A stretch of 64,000 bases of DNA from Eupeodes corollae (lineage: Eukaryota; Arthropoda; Insecta; Diptera; Syrphidae), in assembly GCF_945859685.1 (NCBI RefSeq), contig NC_079148.1, forward strand, positions 44,031,946 to 44,095,945, in the 5' to 3' direction. This document shows, piece by piece, positions 35,020 to 47,790 of the stretch. The translations under genes and the position numbers were made by a program. The notes below the pieces were generated by a model that was not told the DNA's origin, searched no databases, and worked only from the letters and a program-made list of their open reading frames with translations. How positions within the stretch are numbered: position 1 is the stretch's first letter; each line of letters opens with the position of its first letter.

Positions 35020-37377
35020 AATTTCTCATTTCTTTATGAACAGACTTGCTCCTAAACAAAATGAGCAAACTTATTACCAAAATAACCAAATTTATCTCAA
35101 TCATTTCGAAAAACTTTTCGTTTGCTGCCAAAAATGCATATTGGTACGAAAACTTGTGTTTTCCAGTGTCTGCCTTGAGTGAACATAAATTATGACCATC
35201 ACAAAAATAACTCGGTGCTGTTGTTAATGAAAATTTAAAAAAAAAATATAAAATTTAGAATGAGATATAAAAGGTAAAATAAAATGACGATCATGCATAT
35301 TGACAGGTCAACAATCAAGTCACAGTCCGTTGCACGTTATAAACACCATAGCTTGGTTAAGTTTACCCTTTTTTCATAACTTTAGGGTTCTTCTTCTCTC
35401 ATACTTTATTTCTTTAATGTTGGTTGTTGAACATATGTACAAACTCTAGACAGAGGGATCAGCTCAAATATAGGTGCCCCCTATCTGGCCTATCTTTCAA
35501 TTTTTAAACACTTGTTCATTATTTTCTTTTTATATAAAAGTGTCTTGCATCGGTAAAAATTGAAGATCAGGCTCTTTTAAGAAAGATGAGAGTGTTTGAT
35601 ATGCAGGTGACTAAATGTTTCTAGCTAAAGGTCATGCAACATACAACATAGACTGGGAAAAAATAGTTGCAAAGTATAAATAAACTTCAAGTCGTCATGC
35701 GATATAGGGAGCAATTTGAAGCATCTTCCAAAAGGTACATACCTATGTGTGTCTATAGGTATTCTGTGCATATGTTCTTGTTCTTATAAGCCAGGGCACA
35801 AAACTTATCCCCTATTCAATGTATGATGCGCTTATAGGACTTGAGAGAACTATAAAACAAAGGTGTGAGCAAGGTTAATCAGATGGAAGAATTCGTTACA
35901 ACTATCAGAAGACGCTAAAGATGAAAATGAAGAAGAAGAAGAAGAAGAAGAGGCGGCTTGGCTAGTGCGCGGTGGCTTAATCCGGCTATAGCGCAGCGCC
36001 TTAGCATCAACACAGATTCTATTCCCTTATATTTTGAATGCATGTAGGCATAAGGTATGAACCTACGGATGAAGAATTGAAGAACATGAGAATGCAAAGT
36101 GAAGTCTTACAAATATCATGGCTTTGCTATTAAAATTATTAACTTATCGCCAAGGAATCGTGTTCTTCATTAAGTTATAGGCCAGGCTAAGGCTAGACAA
36201 GTAAAAACCCAATGATGCTGAAACAAAAAGAAAATGAAAACAAAACAAAAAAAAAGCAACAGAGACTGTTCTTATATAGTTTCGAAGGAAATATCTCATC
36301 GACACCATATTATAAGACCAAGGTTATCTTTAGGCTTTAGAGGATTCAATATATATGCTCTTAAAGTGAGTATGACTGTTTTCTGTTGGACTGACGCGAC
36401 GGGGATAGGGATGGCACCAAATGAAAGGATCTGATTACCTTTTAGTATACCCGAGTATAAGCTTATATCTATATCTGAATGAGGTACAAACTTAACTTGT
36501 GATGAGTAAGAGATGATTTCATACGGATTACTATACTCTTGTTCTCTGTGATATGAGCAAAGAAATGCTGTCATGTATATTCATATATATATATACATGA
36601 TGGAATAAAAAAAAAACGAATTAGGGTTAACTTGGGTTATAGGGTTTAGGTTTCTATCCTGTGGTCGGTTTTGAGATTGTAGACGAGTACATAGAATTGC
36701 GCACTTTAGTCTAGAGTTTATGTTCACATTGAATTCAGTTCAATGTTCGAAACTTAAATATGAAGGCCATTTCATTGAGTGTTAAGAACGTTTGTATAGT
36801 AACTCTACAAAGGACGATCATAAAAATGAATTAATGTCCGTTTAAGGCATTTTGTTTGAAATTACTTAATAATTGTTTATTACGTTATCTGTTTTTGCGA
36901 GCTTTTTTAATTTTCATATCCAAGTGGCTAAATGCGTATCCAAGTCTTTATTCAACCGAACTGCGTGACAACCGACTACTTCTTTTAGGTCCACGTGGTG
37001 AACATTGGGTAACTATTACCTCAGCAGAAATGGGGACCCAAACTCTATGAAAGGTTACTGTTAGCAGAAAACTACGGCAGTGAGAAAACTACCATTTGCG
37101 GGCTACAACGACATATTTGGAGCTCAGACCTATAAAAAGCTGTTAAATCTAGATTCTTTAAACTTGGGTAAAAGTCTTTTCATCCAGGATGGATATTGTG
37201 CATCAGAGTGACTTACCTACCAGGGGAGAAATATTGGTGCCGTGGATATATATGATCTTAATATTGATGACCATATGATAAAAAAGGGACAAGGAATTTC
37301 ATGTTCTATCCTACTTTTACAGACAACATGTAGCTGAATTAGTAAACAACTTATACAAGTAAAGGGTTATAAGAAAA
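35020..37377. other. Non-coding stretch
   Basis: Contains a (GAA)n run at 35929-35952 and an AT palindrome TCATGTATAT..ATATACATGA at about 36573-36600. No gene is recognised; open frames are short and domain-free. Confidence 0.45.
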
Positions 37378-39030
37378 AATTAAATGGAGGAACAATCCGT
37401 TTAGAACTAGGACCTAGTGATTTACAATTCTCAACCATTGTTGTGTGCGAGTACTGTTGTCAGGAACGGAGGGGACCTACAGTCTTAAGCCGAATCTGAA
37501 CGAAACAAATTTTAGATGACACAGGCTGGAATTGAACAAAAGACCTATGACATGACAGTCCAACACACTTTTTTTTTTAATTCATTTTTATTCATTATTT
37601 AAACTAACTAAAACTACCTCTTCTACCTATAAACAACTTAAAACTAGAACAACCACAGCAGCAAATCTAACTATTTCACAATTTTTGTTTTTCATTTTTA
37701 AAACTAAACCCTAAAACTATTAAACAAGTATGTAAGCCAGCGATGGCCTTAAACCCCATACTGACTTCAAACTTTCAAGTGCCGATTGAAGCCACCAAAA
37801 CTGGTTCTTCTGTTTCACCCTATGAGGTCTCTCCCGTTCGGGAACAGTCCTACTGAACCGAAGGAGGTCTGTTCCGCCTTGTGTCATTACGTCTCGATTG
37901 TTCAGGAGTCGTCTATCCACGGTTCGTCTTCTGGCGTGGTAGATTAACGGAACTGCCAATCTATCCTGTTTCAGCCCGCATCTATCTAAAAAGAGGAATG
38001 CCTCTGGGGGAATGAAGCCGCTAAAGCGTGCACTCTCAAAATACTCGTCGTTCGGATAGAACGCCCCGAAAATTAAATTGTTGGTCGAAGACATAGCTCT
38101 TGCAATGTGACCTCGAACGAGTTTTATCACGAAATTGTCAATTCTGTTGATTCGAGCCCCTTTGTATAGGACCTTGTTGGAATAGTAATGCACATAAGAT
38201 TCGGCTGTTCGATATAAGCCGGTACAGCGTTGTAAACACTGCCGCTCGAACACCCGAAACTTGTCCATCTGGCAAGTGACATCGTTGAAGCACACAGGAC
38301 AACCATAAACGATTATTGGCCATATGAGGGCCATGTAGCAAATTACCTTCACTCTGGGGTCAAGCCGACTGCTAAAAAACAGCCGTTTCGTCAGAGCGAC
38401 GGCTCTTCTGGCCCTGTCTGTCGACATATAAATATTGATCTAACCAGTTACCAAGGTACTGCACTACACTTTTGCTCGCTAATCGCTGCCCGTGAAGATC
38501 AACGATGACCATCTTGTGCCAATTACTGCACGTATCCCTCGTGGCCCTAGCCAAAAGAGTCTAAAATAGAATTGTCTCCGGCTTAATTTTCAGTTTCCAG
38601 TCGTCGCAATATCGCTGAATCTTTTCGAAATCATGCTGCAAGAGAATTCTAATAACTTTAACCTCTCGGGCCGTTCTGTTCGCAATTAGATCGTCGGCGT
38701 ACCCAATTGCCTTTGTAAGACTTCCTATAAGATCGCTGGTGTAAATGCTGAAGAGAATCGGCGAATTCACCGCTCCCTGTTGAAGACCATTTTTAATTGA
38801 GAATGTTGTGGTAGAAGTTACATTGCCACTTTTGACAAAAAACTTTCAACTGTTAAGCAAATCATAAAGTTTATACAACAATGGCTTGCTTATGCCAAGC
38901 CTACTCAGTTTTAGGTAAAGACCCTCTAACCATACGGTGTCAAAGGCCTTTTCCAAAATTGTTGTTTTGATTTATTCCATTGGATATCAAAAACAATCCA
39001 ACGCAATAACCTTCATGCCACGGGTACTAA
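37378..39030 (-). mobile_element. tRNA-derived SINE split by a LINE (copy S5)
   Basis: Minus strand. Head at 39027-38993 (GTACCCGTGGCATGAAGG, then GCGTTGGATTGT). The SINE resumes at 37568 with GTGTGTTGGACTGTCATG, then TTGTTCAATTCC (B-box) and the body down to 37378 (ACTAGGTCCTAGTTCT, GGATTGTTCC, AT tail). The pair GCGTTGGATTGT and GTGTTGGACTGT brackets the LINE as a target duplication. Confidence 0.75.
37569..38992 (-). pseudogene. SINE-nested LINE, copy 2
   Basis: Minus-strand copy of the same LINE as at 32160, truncated further: it begins inside the polymerase region (GATATCCAATGGAATAAATC). A small deletion just before motif A fuses it to AAGGCCTTTGACACC. Motif B (MNSPILFSIYTSD) and motif C (GYADDLIA) lie in 38770-38561. 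Two frameshifts follow, then a 235-codon open frame 38427-37720 covering the C-terminal part to YILV. Unlike copies 1 and 3 this copy has no TAA after PPEAFLF, so it shows the longer C-terminus. The 3' end is AATGAATAAAAATGAA plus an A-run. Confidence 0.85.
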
Positions 39031-41689
39031 ACACAGGTAAAGGGTTGGCATTATATTTATCATGGAGCTGCGATGTGAATTCGGAGAAGTCATATACTTT
39101 CGGAAAGTCTTAAGCCTCTTTCATACACGAACTTAAATCCGTGAGAATATCATCCGTAGATTCCAGTAGATAAGAAAGCGTTGCCACGGCCATATTATTC
39201 TAGCTGGAATGGATATTGTAAATCGAACCTCCGGGAAAAATCCATCTGTGTTTAGTGTCTTGAAAGCTTCAGACGCTTTTCTACTACTGTCAATTTTCCA
39301 CGCTTAGGACTTTAACTGAACGGACCAAATCGTAGTGTGTGAAACAAGCCAAAGGCAAAAAGCTTTAAGTTTTAATGATTCAATCAAGTGCAAAGTCACA
39401 ATCTGCTTCGAGGCAAAATTTAAGATTAAGACACAGATCTGGGTACACGTCTTACCCACGAAGATAAGACTGAATTAACCAAGAACACATTCTACGATAT
39501 CCTCATATATATAAATATTTATAGCCTTCGGATCTGGATATTTAGGATAATCCTAGTGAAGATCATAGGAAATCAGAAGATCGAGCGATTAAAAAATTCC
39601 ACAAAATATTGAAGTCAAATTTCTATTTCTTAAATTAAATATTAACTGTAAAGTCAAAATTTTTTTAGGCACTTTTATTATATCAATTTATTATTATATT
39701 ATTGAGTGTCTATAAATATAAAACAAATTACGTTAAGTGAACCGCACCACGACGCACGTGATGTTGCGATGTTTATATAAGAGTTAGAGTGAGATCCACT
39801 TAAAATTTCAAACATGTCTAGATGCCATAGTTATCTTTCATCTCGTTTTTATACTTAAACTATACTCATCCTAACCATCACGTCATCGAAGCAAATTATG
39901 TTCTTTCGGTAGCGGTAGCGGTAGCGGTGGCGGTGATGGTGATGGCGACGTCCAAGTCCACGTCCACGTCGAGAACGTCAACGGATAGACCGCCAGACCT
40001 ATGATTTTCCGAAATCAGGAACAAAATCTAGAGTAGGAAGTCAACATGTTGACAGGCTCTTGACAAGTGCATCAACTACTCTCTAAAGCCGCACATAGTA
40101 ATTCCACATACCTACATATATATATTTTTTTAATGTCTAATTTCTAAAGAACAGTTTTCTTTTTTGTCGAAGAGGCTTTATGCACAAAGTTCCCGGTAGA
40201 ATTTGAATTTTACATTCTTTAATGAGATTCTAATCTTTTGCTGCCCATGCAGCAGCAGGACTACGTAATTCGAAGAAGAACAACATTCTGTACAAATCTC
40301 TTAACTATACGTGAATATTCCTATATGCATATTTGAGGTTAGGCTGATGGGCTGGAGAAATGCAACGTTACATCAATGGGTATGGTTAGGGTATATCCCA
40401 TCATCATCATCATCATCATCGTCCGGTTATTGGTTTTCTAAGAGATGAGTTGAGTATGCGCCATCCCAGAGTGCACCTTTGATGATGTCATTTAAAGACG
40501 AACAGAAGAAGTCTTGAAAACAACTTGAATATAATCAAGTTAACAATTATAACGGAAAATGTTTGCCTATGCACTGAGTTGCGTAAAAGAAGTTTAACAT
40601 TATGTTTAATTTTTGGAATTTGACGTCCGTATGAAGGCGTGCGGACTGTGTACGATACCTGAAACCATTCTGCAGAACAATGACACTTGTCTTAGAGTTG
40701 TTGTCATAGTCGGCTTTGTCTGTGTCAGTCGGCTTTTAACAAAGGTGAATATAGGGACTCACGTGAGTAACACTTTATACCAACATTATTTTTGAAATGA
40801 ATCGCCCACATTTTTGTATGTGCAAGTTATAAACGTGGGAAATAGACCAGCAGGAAAATATATCTGAAATTGTTTCTTTGTACTTTTGAAAGAGCTTCAA
40901 AAACTAGCATGACAGTTAAGCTTATAGTTGCCACTTTTGTATTTTTTCACTAGAAATGGTTGATTTTTATTTTCTTGTAGAAATGTTTTGCTTTCTTTAT
41001 TTATTTTTGAATAAATAGAATTTTCCAATGAGAGGTTTTATTTTTAAGAATCTGATATTTTGGCAGCTGTCACTTTTGATGCTATCATCTTTTGCCAGTT
41101 GATAAGCAAAAATACCTCATTTTTAAAAAAGAAACGATACTCGCTTTAACAACTAATTTAATTTTTTTAAGATTTGTTACAATAATGGTACTACATACTT
41201 AAAATTCTCCAAAAAAAAGTTTCTGACCGTGTTGTTTTTATTAAGCTTATTTTGGGACTTAATAAAAGATAAGGTCAATGCTAATGCCTTTAAAAACAAT
41301 TCAATACCTTCAACCTAACCAATTACACTCATTTCTAATGGAAGTTTAAGGGGTAGGGTAATCGCAATCCTAGGGCCAAAAAGAAGGGTTTTGGTGTTTT
41401 TCTTTTTAGAGTAACTACGGAATGAATTGATAAATGAAATTCATTTTAAAATATTAAATAAAAAAAAAGTCTAAAGAAATATACTTTCCAATATGCATAT
41501 ATTCAAAATCTTTTGGCAACCGGTTGAAAATTGTCTGAGATGTGGATGTGGAAGAATTTTGTAATACCTTTAATATTAAAATTTTAACACCAAGTATGTT
41601 CTTAGAAGTTATTTTCATTCATAATTTTAAAGATTCAATTGATGTTAAGAGGTTAATAGGGTCAAGAATGTTAGTTTCCGTTGTTTTAA
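39031..41689. other. Non-coding stretch with triplet and hexamer repeats
   Basis: GGTAGC-type run at 39908-39950, then GTCCAC-type hexamers to 39970, and (CAT)n at 40399-40420. A CAGCTGTCAC motif is at 41064. No gene is recognised. Confidence 0.45.
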
Positions 41690-43690
41690 AGCCAATCCAA
41701 CTGAAAAAACCGGAATAAGTTCTAGCAAGCCAAAAAAGGACTGCAACGCCCAAATACTGCTATGTCCCAAAGGCAGTACAAATTTTTGTTCATTTGTAAA
41801 AAATATGAGGAGTTCTTCCTCTTTTTCGGTTCCTACGCTCGTGGTCAATGACACTCTGTTTTTAAGCTCTTAAGAGAAAGCTAATCTCTTTGCTAGGCAG
41901 TTCGCCGTAAATTTAACGCTTCCAGTGAATGTTATGACCCCGCCTGTACTTCAGCGAGTCAGTAATTCTATGGGACCAATCTTTTTTCGCACTCGTACTG
42001 TGGCAAGAGTTCTTAAAGATCTCAACATTCATAAATCCGCTGGTCCGGATGGTTTCCCCGCTATTGTTCTGAAAAGGTGTTCTTCAACGCTGGCAAAACC
42101 ACTGCGTTAGTTTTTTCATCTGTCCTACTCCTCATGTCTGGTTCTGAGCGGATGGGAAACCGCATTTGTCCAGTCTATTCCTCACGGTGTAATTACCGAC
42201 CGATTGCACTTAAATCCCTTCTTTCCAAGGTGATGGAAAGGCTGATTTATTATCAGTTCAAAAAATATATCGAAAATCGAAAGCTTCTCAATGACCGTCA
42301 ATGCGGTTTCTGTAGCAATAGGTCCACTAGTGGACCAAATCTTTACATCGTTTTGGAGAAAGCAAGATTACTACACTATTCTAGTCTATTTTAGTCTATT
42401 CCGAAAAAAGGCAAATCTTCCTCACGGTCTAATTACCGACCGATTGCACTTACATCCCTTCTTTTCAAGGTCATAAAAACACTGATTAATTATCAGCTCA
42501 AGAAATATCTCGAAGATCAAAAGCTTTTTATAACCGCCAATGCGGCTTTCGAAGCAATAGGTCCACTGGTGATCTCATGGTTCATCTCACCGAACAGTGG
42601 AACAAATCTTAACATAGTTTTGGAGAAAGTAAGATTATTGCACTAGATATTTCAAAAGCATTTGATAGGGTTTGGCATCAGGCTCTTTTATCGAAAATGC
42701 GTGCTTTTAGTATTTATGAATCCCTCCTTCGTTGGATTAGTAATTACTTTTCGAATCGTTCCATACAAGTTGTATTGGATTACTTCAAGTCTGGAAACCA
42801 CAAAATAAATGCTGGTGTGCCCCAGGGCTATGTTCTATCTCCAACACTATTCCTTATTTGGATTAATGATCTCCTGTCTGCAACTTCTAATCCAATACAT
42901 TTTTCGCTGACAATTGTACTCTTAGCTTTTTATATTCATTTTCTAATTGACACCCCTCTTCTTCAGATGTGGAACTGCAACGACAAAATATGATAAGCTC
43001 ATTAAATTTCGACCTAAACAGCATTGTACAATGGGGAATAAAAAACCGCGTGGAATTTAATGCTTCGAAAACCCAATGCTTTCTTGTATTGTTAAAGCGA
43101 GATGTACCCCGTTGCCAATATTCATAGATAGCACTTGCATCGAGGAGACTGAACATCTTGATGTTCTCTGTATGTGTATCACCAACCACCTTTTGTGGAA
43201 CGATCACATACGCCATGTCTAAAGCGATGCAAGAAGTGTTTCTCCCCCTCTTTGGACGTATATAAGTCTTGTAGATAATCTGGCTCGAGTGTAACTCCCA
43301 TATCTGGTCTGGTACTTCTGGAACTTACTTAAGCCTCTTGGCGAAGAGCATTTAGATTGATTGGTGATATTACCATCAATTTATGTCGCTTGAACATTGT
43401 CGAAATTTTTCTTGTCTCACCCTCTTTTGCCGTTATTTTATTGGTTTATGTTCTAGAGAAATAGCCAGTTGCATTCCTCCCCTTAAACAGTTCCACCGTT
43501 ATACTCGCGCTTCTAAGAATGATCATCAACATACCCTAGAGCCCAACTTCGGTCGTACTGTCAAGCACAGAGATTCGTTCTTTAGCCGTACTATTCGAAT
43601 GTGAAATACCTTGCCACACTCTGTCTTTCCCAGCCATTGCAATATTCAGGAATTAAAAACCACTGTGCATCAACACCTCCTCCTAAGTTA
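41690..43690 (+). pseudogene. CR1/jockey-like LINE with an internal duplication (family B)
   Basis: One frame from about 41690 gives a linker (STNFCSFVKNMRSSSS), then PPVLQRVSN and KSAGPDGFPAIVLKRCSST (about 42035). After frameshifts come NYRPIALKSLLSKVMERLI (42195) and QCGFCSNRSTSG, then a second diverged copy of that stretch from 42418, motif A ALDISKAFDRVWHQALL (about 42640), YFSNRSIQVVLD, motif B AGVPQGYVLSPTLFLIWIND (about 42810), a shifted motif C region, WGIKNRVEFNASKTQC, and a C-terminal IASCIPPLKQFHRYTRA block near 43470. Frameshifts and stops throughout. It is unrelated in detail to the SINE-nested LINE. Confidence 0.8.
42178..42610 (+). repeat. Internal tandem duplication in LINE family B
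   Basis: The stretch starting CCTCACGGTGTAATTACC (42180) recurs at 42420 as CCTCACGGTCTAATTACC and runs through the FxSNRST coding region. The copies differ at many positions, so this is old. The spacing grows from 240 to 264 bases through small indels. Confidence 0.75.
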
Positions 43691-44903
43691 AGAACTGAAT
43701 TTCTGCAATTCCACTTCTTTTTACAACCAAAATCATTTTTAAACGTTCTTAAATGATTTTTAACCACTGTCCATTTCCATAAAGATTGATTTTTTCAAAG
43801 TGGCAACCTCATAACAGTAAAAAAGCCATTAAACTATAAATGGCGGTAAATTCACATTTTGTATTGTGTGTGCTGTGCAGTTCAGGTCTAAGCTGATTAC
43901 ATTATTGAACTTTTATGATTTTAAAAAACCGACCGAATGCAAGACGCGATGACATGCCAACCCCCTACGCACTCATTTATGTGTACTTTGTTTTATTGTT
44001 TAATCAAGTAAATTGAGGTAGAGAGAGAGTGCTTGTGCTTGAGTGGTTTTAAAGCTTAAAATTGTAGTCAGCGACTGTCAAATGGAATCAATGCAACTTT
44101 GTTGAGAATGCATATTGGTTAACCCCAATGTTGGGAGAGTGTAGGAGGGATTTATATTGTTTTTTTTATGGGATGTTCTTGAACTTGTATTCACTAAAAG
44201 AGCTGAAGTCAACATAAAAGTTGAAAGACTTTATATAGAGTCTTGGTATATAAAAATTGGTCTCCACTGAGAATCTTTTTGTTAAGAAAGAAACTGAGGT
44301 AGAAGACCTTTCCCTAAATAACCTTGTTCGTTTCGTGTTTGAATTTATTTGCACCTTACTGTCCTCCTCCTTGTGACTTGACAATATTTTAAATTGGGTG
44401 TGGGGTGGCCATGAATGAATGATCTTATAGGTCTTAATATATGGCGTCATATCTTGGCTATGCTTTTGTCCAGCTTCATTGGGTTCAGAGTTTTGATTAA
44501 TCGATAAATGTCATTTATGTTCAATTTAACTTCCATTAGGTTCATAACACTGATGCAGTTTTGTGAAGGGTTGCATTTGTTTTTAATTAAAAATCAAGGT
44601 GTAACATTAATGATTGAATTTAAGATTGAATTTTACTTATGTATGTGTTAGTTTTAACTTTAGAAGTATCTGAACAGAAAACAACTGTAAAACTTATGAA
44701 GAAAAACCTTGTTCTGAACTTATCAGAAAAAATTGTTCTATTACAACAAGAAACGTGTAAATCTGAAAAATTGAGTTCATTCTCAGAGGTTTTTGAAGTT
44801 TTTAGACGAAGATACTTTTTTTTGTGTTAAGATTGATCTTCTTTATTTTCAATCTAATTTTTCTTTACAAATTGTTTAACCAATTTTATTCATTTTTGTT
44901 TCT
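43691..44903. other. Non-coding stretch, presumed 5' intron
   Basis: Holds the LINE 3' UTR at the start. After that no gene, repeat family or RNA is recognised. Confidence 0.4.
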
Positions 44904-44905
44904 AG

Positions 44906-45047
44906 CTAACTTTTTGTTGCTACTGATCGTATTAACAACATCATCAGCTAATTGAAGCGCCATCATCATCGTTTTTAATATATCAGAACGTGAGAACTAT
45001 ACCTACTTTTTCAACAACAACAACAAAAATATATAATAACAGAAATT
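44906..45047 (+). other. Probable 5' UTR part of the CH-domain exon
   Basis: CATTTTTGTTTCTAG ends at 44905 and is a good splice acceptor with a pyrimidine tract. From there to ATG 45048 there is no other start codon in the coding frame. The text includes CAT and CAACAACAACAAC runs typical of fly 5' UTRs. The first bases of the exon are inferred, not proven. Confidence 0.5.
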
Positions 45048-45199
45048 ATGGGTGAGAGAAGAGGAACTAAAGCTTTGGAATTATGGTGCCGACGAATGAC
45101 CGATGGCTATCCAGGTGTAAAGATCGACAATATGACCACATCGTGGCGAGACGGTCTGGCATTTTGTGCGATGATCCATCACTTTAGGCCTGATTTGAT
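45048..45199 (+). CDS. MICAL-like: First coding exon of a MICAL-like gene (CH domain, N-terminal half)
   Basis: 152 bases, 50 codons plus two bases (phase 2). It starts at ATG with A at -3 and G at +4 and ends at GAT TTG AT just before the donor GTAAGTATA (from 45200). The peptide opens MGERRGTKALELWCRR and contains SWRDGLAFCAMIHHFRPDL, the hallmark of a type-2-like calponin-homology domain. Such CH domains begin right at the N-terminus in MICAL-like proteins, which link Rab GTPases and membrane traffic to actin. EHBP1 has a similar but internal CH domain, so MICAL-like is preferred. The split codon would complete DLI, as in the family. No later exon is recognised in the remaining 18.8 kb. 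Confidence 0.75.
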
Positions 45200-46569
45200 G
45201 TAAGTATATAATTTTTTTTTGTTCATTTATAATGATTGCCTTGATTTTTGTTTTTGTTATATTCATTTTTTTATGAAAAATAATAAACTGGATTATAAAG
45301 TTTACTAGGGCAGTAAGATACTTCAAAAAAACAACCATGGGAACATAAAAGAATTAGAATAATACAAAAGAAAAAAAGTTAATTAACTGTAATAATGTTG
45401 AAAGATCTGATGATGAAATACCCATCATCTAAACTGTAGTATGATTGGATTTGATTTGATATTTTTTTTATCTAATAGTTTAGGCTTTTATAAGTTTTTA
45501 GATCAACATCAATTGTGGTTTTATGAAGAATTGCCTTGGGCACTTACAACAAAAAAAAACTGAAACTACTGAATTCTCAAAAATATTCAGATACATTCAA
45601 AAGAGGAAAATTTATTGTTTGCCAAAAATTGAACTCGAAATTTTAGTAAGATTTGTTTGAATATTTGCTCAGAACTAATAATTTTTTAGAAGTTAATGTT
45701 ATTTTGAAGTTATTTTACTTCAAATCATTTGAAAACGTTACAAAATATCAATCTTCAATAATTTGAGTTTAAAATATTGAAAGTGTTCTATAAATTTCAA
45801 ATTGCTTTTCTTTTTTAAAAAAAAAAAAAAAAGGGGAAAATATGTCTGAGTCACGTAACTTATTTTGTTTCTATCTTAGAACTCAAGTTCGTTACAATTC
45901 ATGTTGTTAGTCATTTCAAAATTTAAATTTCAGTAATTTAATAGTTTTTTTTTGAACAGATAAAAAAGTAATTGAAAACTGTACAATTTCATTTAACTTG
46001 ATAAATTCTAGAAAATACCAAAAATAACTAAAGTATGTGGTACATACATTTTTTTTTTGAAAGCCTCTCCAGTGATTCATCAAACATTTAGTTGCTATAA
46101 CAAATCACAAATTTAGATTGAGCCAAAGAGTTACACTTTTTATAAAAAGGCCTATAGCCACATTTTCCATGGTGATAATGTTTTTAAATTGTTTTTTTTT
46201 TTTTTGTTAAGTTTTACACGTTATAGTACTTATATTTTTTAATATGAAATCATGTCTCATGTACATGCATAACTGCAATGTGTAGTTTTTGATATACAAA
46301 TGCTCACGAGTAAGAAAATCCGCTTTTTATGACTTCAAAAAGCTGTGGTCATCTAATACACTTGGGGTTGGATCTTTTAGTCAAAAACTATTTTGGCTAA
46401 TCAATATTCATTGTTAAGCAGGAATTAAACAAAATATCTCTAAATTGGATTTTTTTCAAAAAAATATTCAAAGTTTTTTAACAACATCATTGCTTATCAA
46501 ATACAATATTTCTTAAGTCAGTATCATTGTAACTTCTCAAAATAATCAAGTGAAATACATTTGACTTTA
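45200..46569. other. Intron of the CH-domain gene
   Basis: AT-rich, with a long poly-A near 45815. No exon, transposon or RNA gene is recognised. Confidence 0.5.
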
Positions 46570-47790
46570 CTTTCTTTACTTGCGACATATGGGAACTACA
46601 TATTTGCCAAATTTTGAATTCGTAAAACATTCTGAATTCGAGATTTTAATCAAATATGACATTACGACGGTAGAGAAGTCAAAAAAGTGGGTTTCCCGAT
46701 TCTGTCCGTCTGTCTATCTGTCCTTGCCCCTACAGCCTAATGTTTTGGGTCAATTGATTTTAAATTTCGAAATTAAGGTTTTGAGGCTATTAGTTTGACC
46801 AACAAATTTGTATGAATGGTAATGTAATTTTTTTAAGACTAAAAATTACATTACCATTCATACAAATTTGTTGGTCAAAAATCGAAAATTCGCATTTTGT
46901 CCAAAATGAACCGATAGTTTTTACTTGAGACATATAGGAACTACATATGTATGCAAATAGCAATTTTTGCATTCGTGCATAATTTCGAACTCGAGATTTG
47001 AATCAAACTTCATATTACGATGGTAGAGATGTCGAAATAAGTGGGTCCCGCGATTCCTTCCGGTCTGTTTTGTCTGTCTGCCCATGCTCCTACAGCCTAA
47101 ACCATTGGGTCGATTAAGTTCAAACTTAAAAGTTAAGGTTTTGAGCAGATTCGCGTTAGACGTTTTTTTCATTTGTTTTAAAAGATCAAAACAAACAGTG
47201 GTCCCCATACAATTTTATTGGTAGAAAAACGAAAATTCGAATTTTCTCAAAAACAAACTAATAGATTTTTTTAAATTTTCTCTAAAATTTTATTTTTTAA
47301 CTTGGCTTCTTTTAATACAAAAAAAACATATTTTTGTATTGCTCAGGAAAGGTACCGTTCCTAAAACCGATTTGTTTCTTCATTTTCTCAGCAACTTATC
47401 AAACGATTTCAATAATTATTTTTTTCGAATAAGCTCTTATATTGCCTTAACAATATTTGATTATTGAAAGTACATTTTTTTATTTTTTACATTTAAAAAA
47501 AAATTGATTTTTTTTTCAAAATTCTATATCTAAAAAACGGGTCAACATTTTTTTATGTTATTCAAATACAAAGCGTGTATTTACAATCACTAAACAACTG
47601 CATACCAAAAATATTTTTAGAACAAAATTGAAAAATTTTATACATACAAAATTAATTTAAAAAAAACGCTGTAACAATTTTCAAAAAATAAATAGGAAAA
47701 ATCAAAGATTTTTTGATTTATAAAATGGCATTTAAATTTTTGAAGACAAACTTAAATTTCAAGTAAAATTTTGAATCTTACAATAGTTTC
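46570..47790 (+). repeat. Diverged composite repeat, unit 1
   Basis: Contains two related blocks, 46575-46800 and 46920-47165. Both have a CATATGGGAACTACATAT-like start, a GGTAGAGA..GTGGGT core, a TCTGTC run and CCTACAGCCTAA followed by AAGGTTTTGAG. From about 47285 comes text with TGGCTTCTTTTAATACAAAA, GGTACC, AAGCTCTTATA and ACGCTGTAACAATTTTCAAA, which recurs at 48690-49170. No protein is encoded; the class is unknown. Confidence 0.55.
46794..46879. repeat. Perfect 39-bp inverted repeat (hairpin)
   Basis: The left arm 46794-46832 and right arm 46841-46879 are exact reverse complements, with an 8-base loop (TTAAGACT). The arms carry TTTGACCAACAAATTTGTAT and its complement. This is far longer than expected by chance and would fold as one uninterrupted stem in DNA or RNA. 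Confidence 0.95.
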
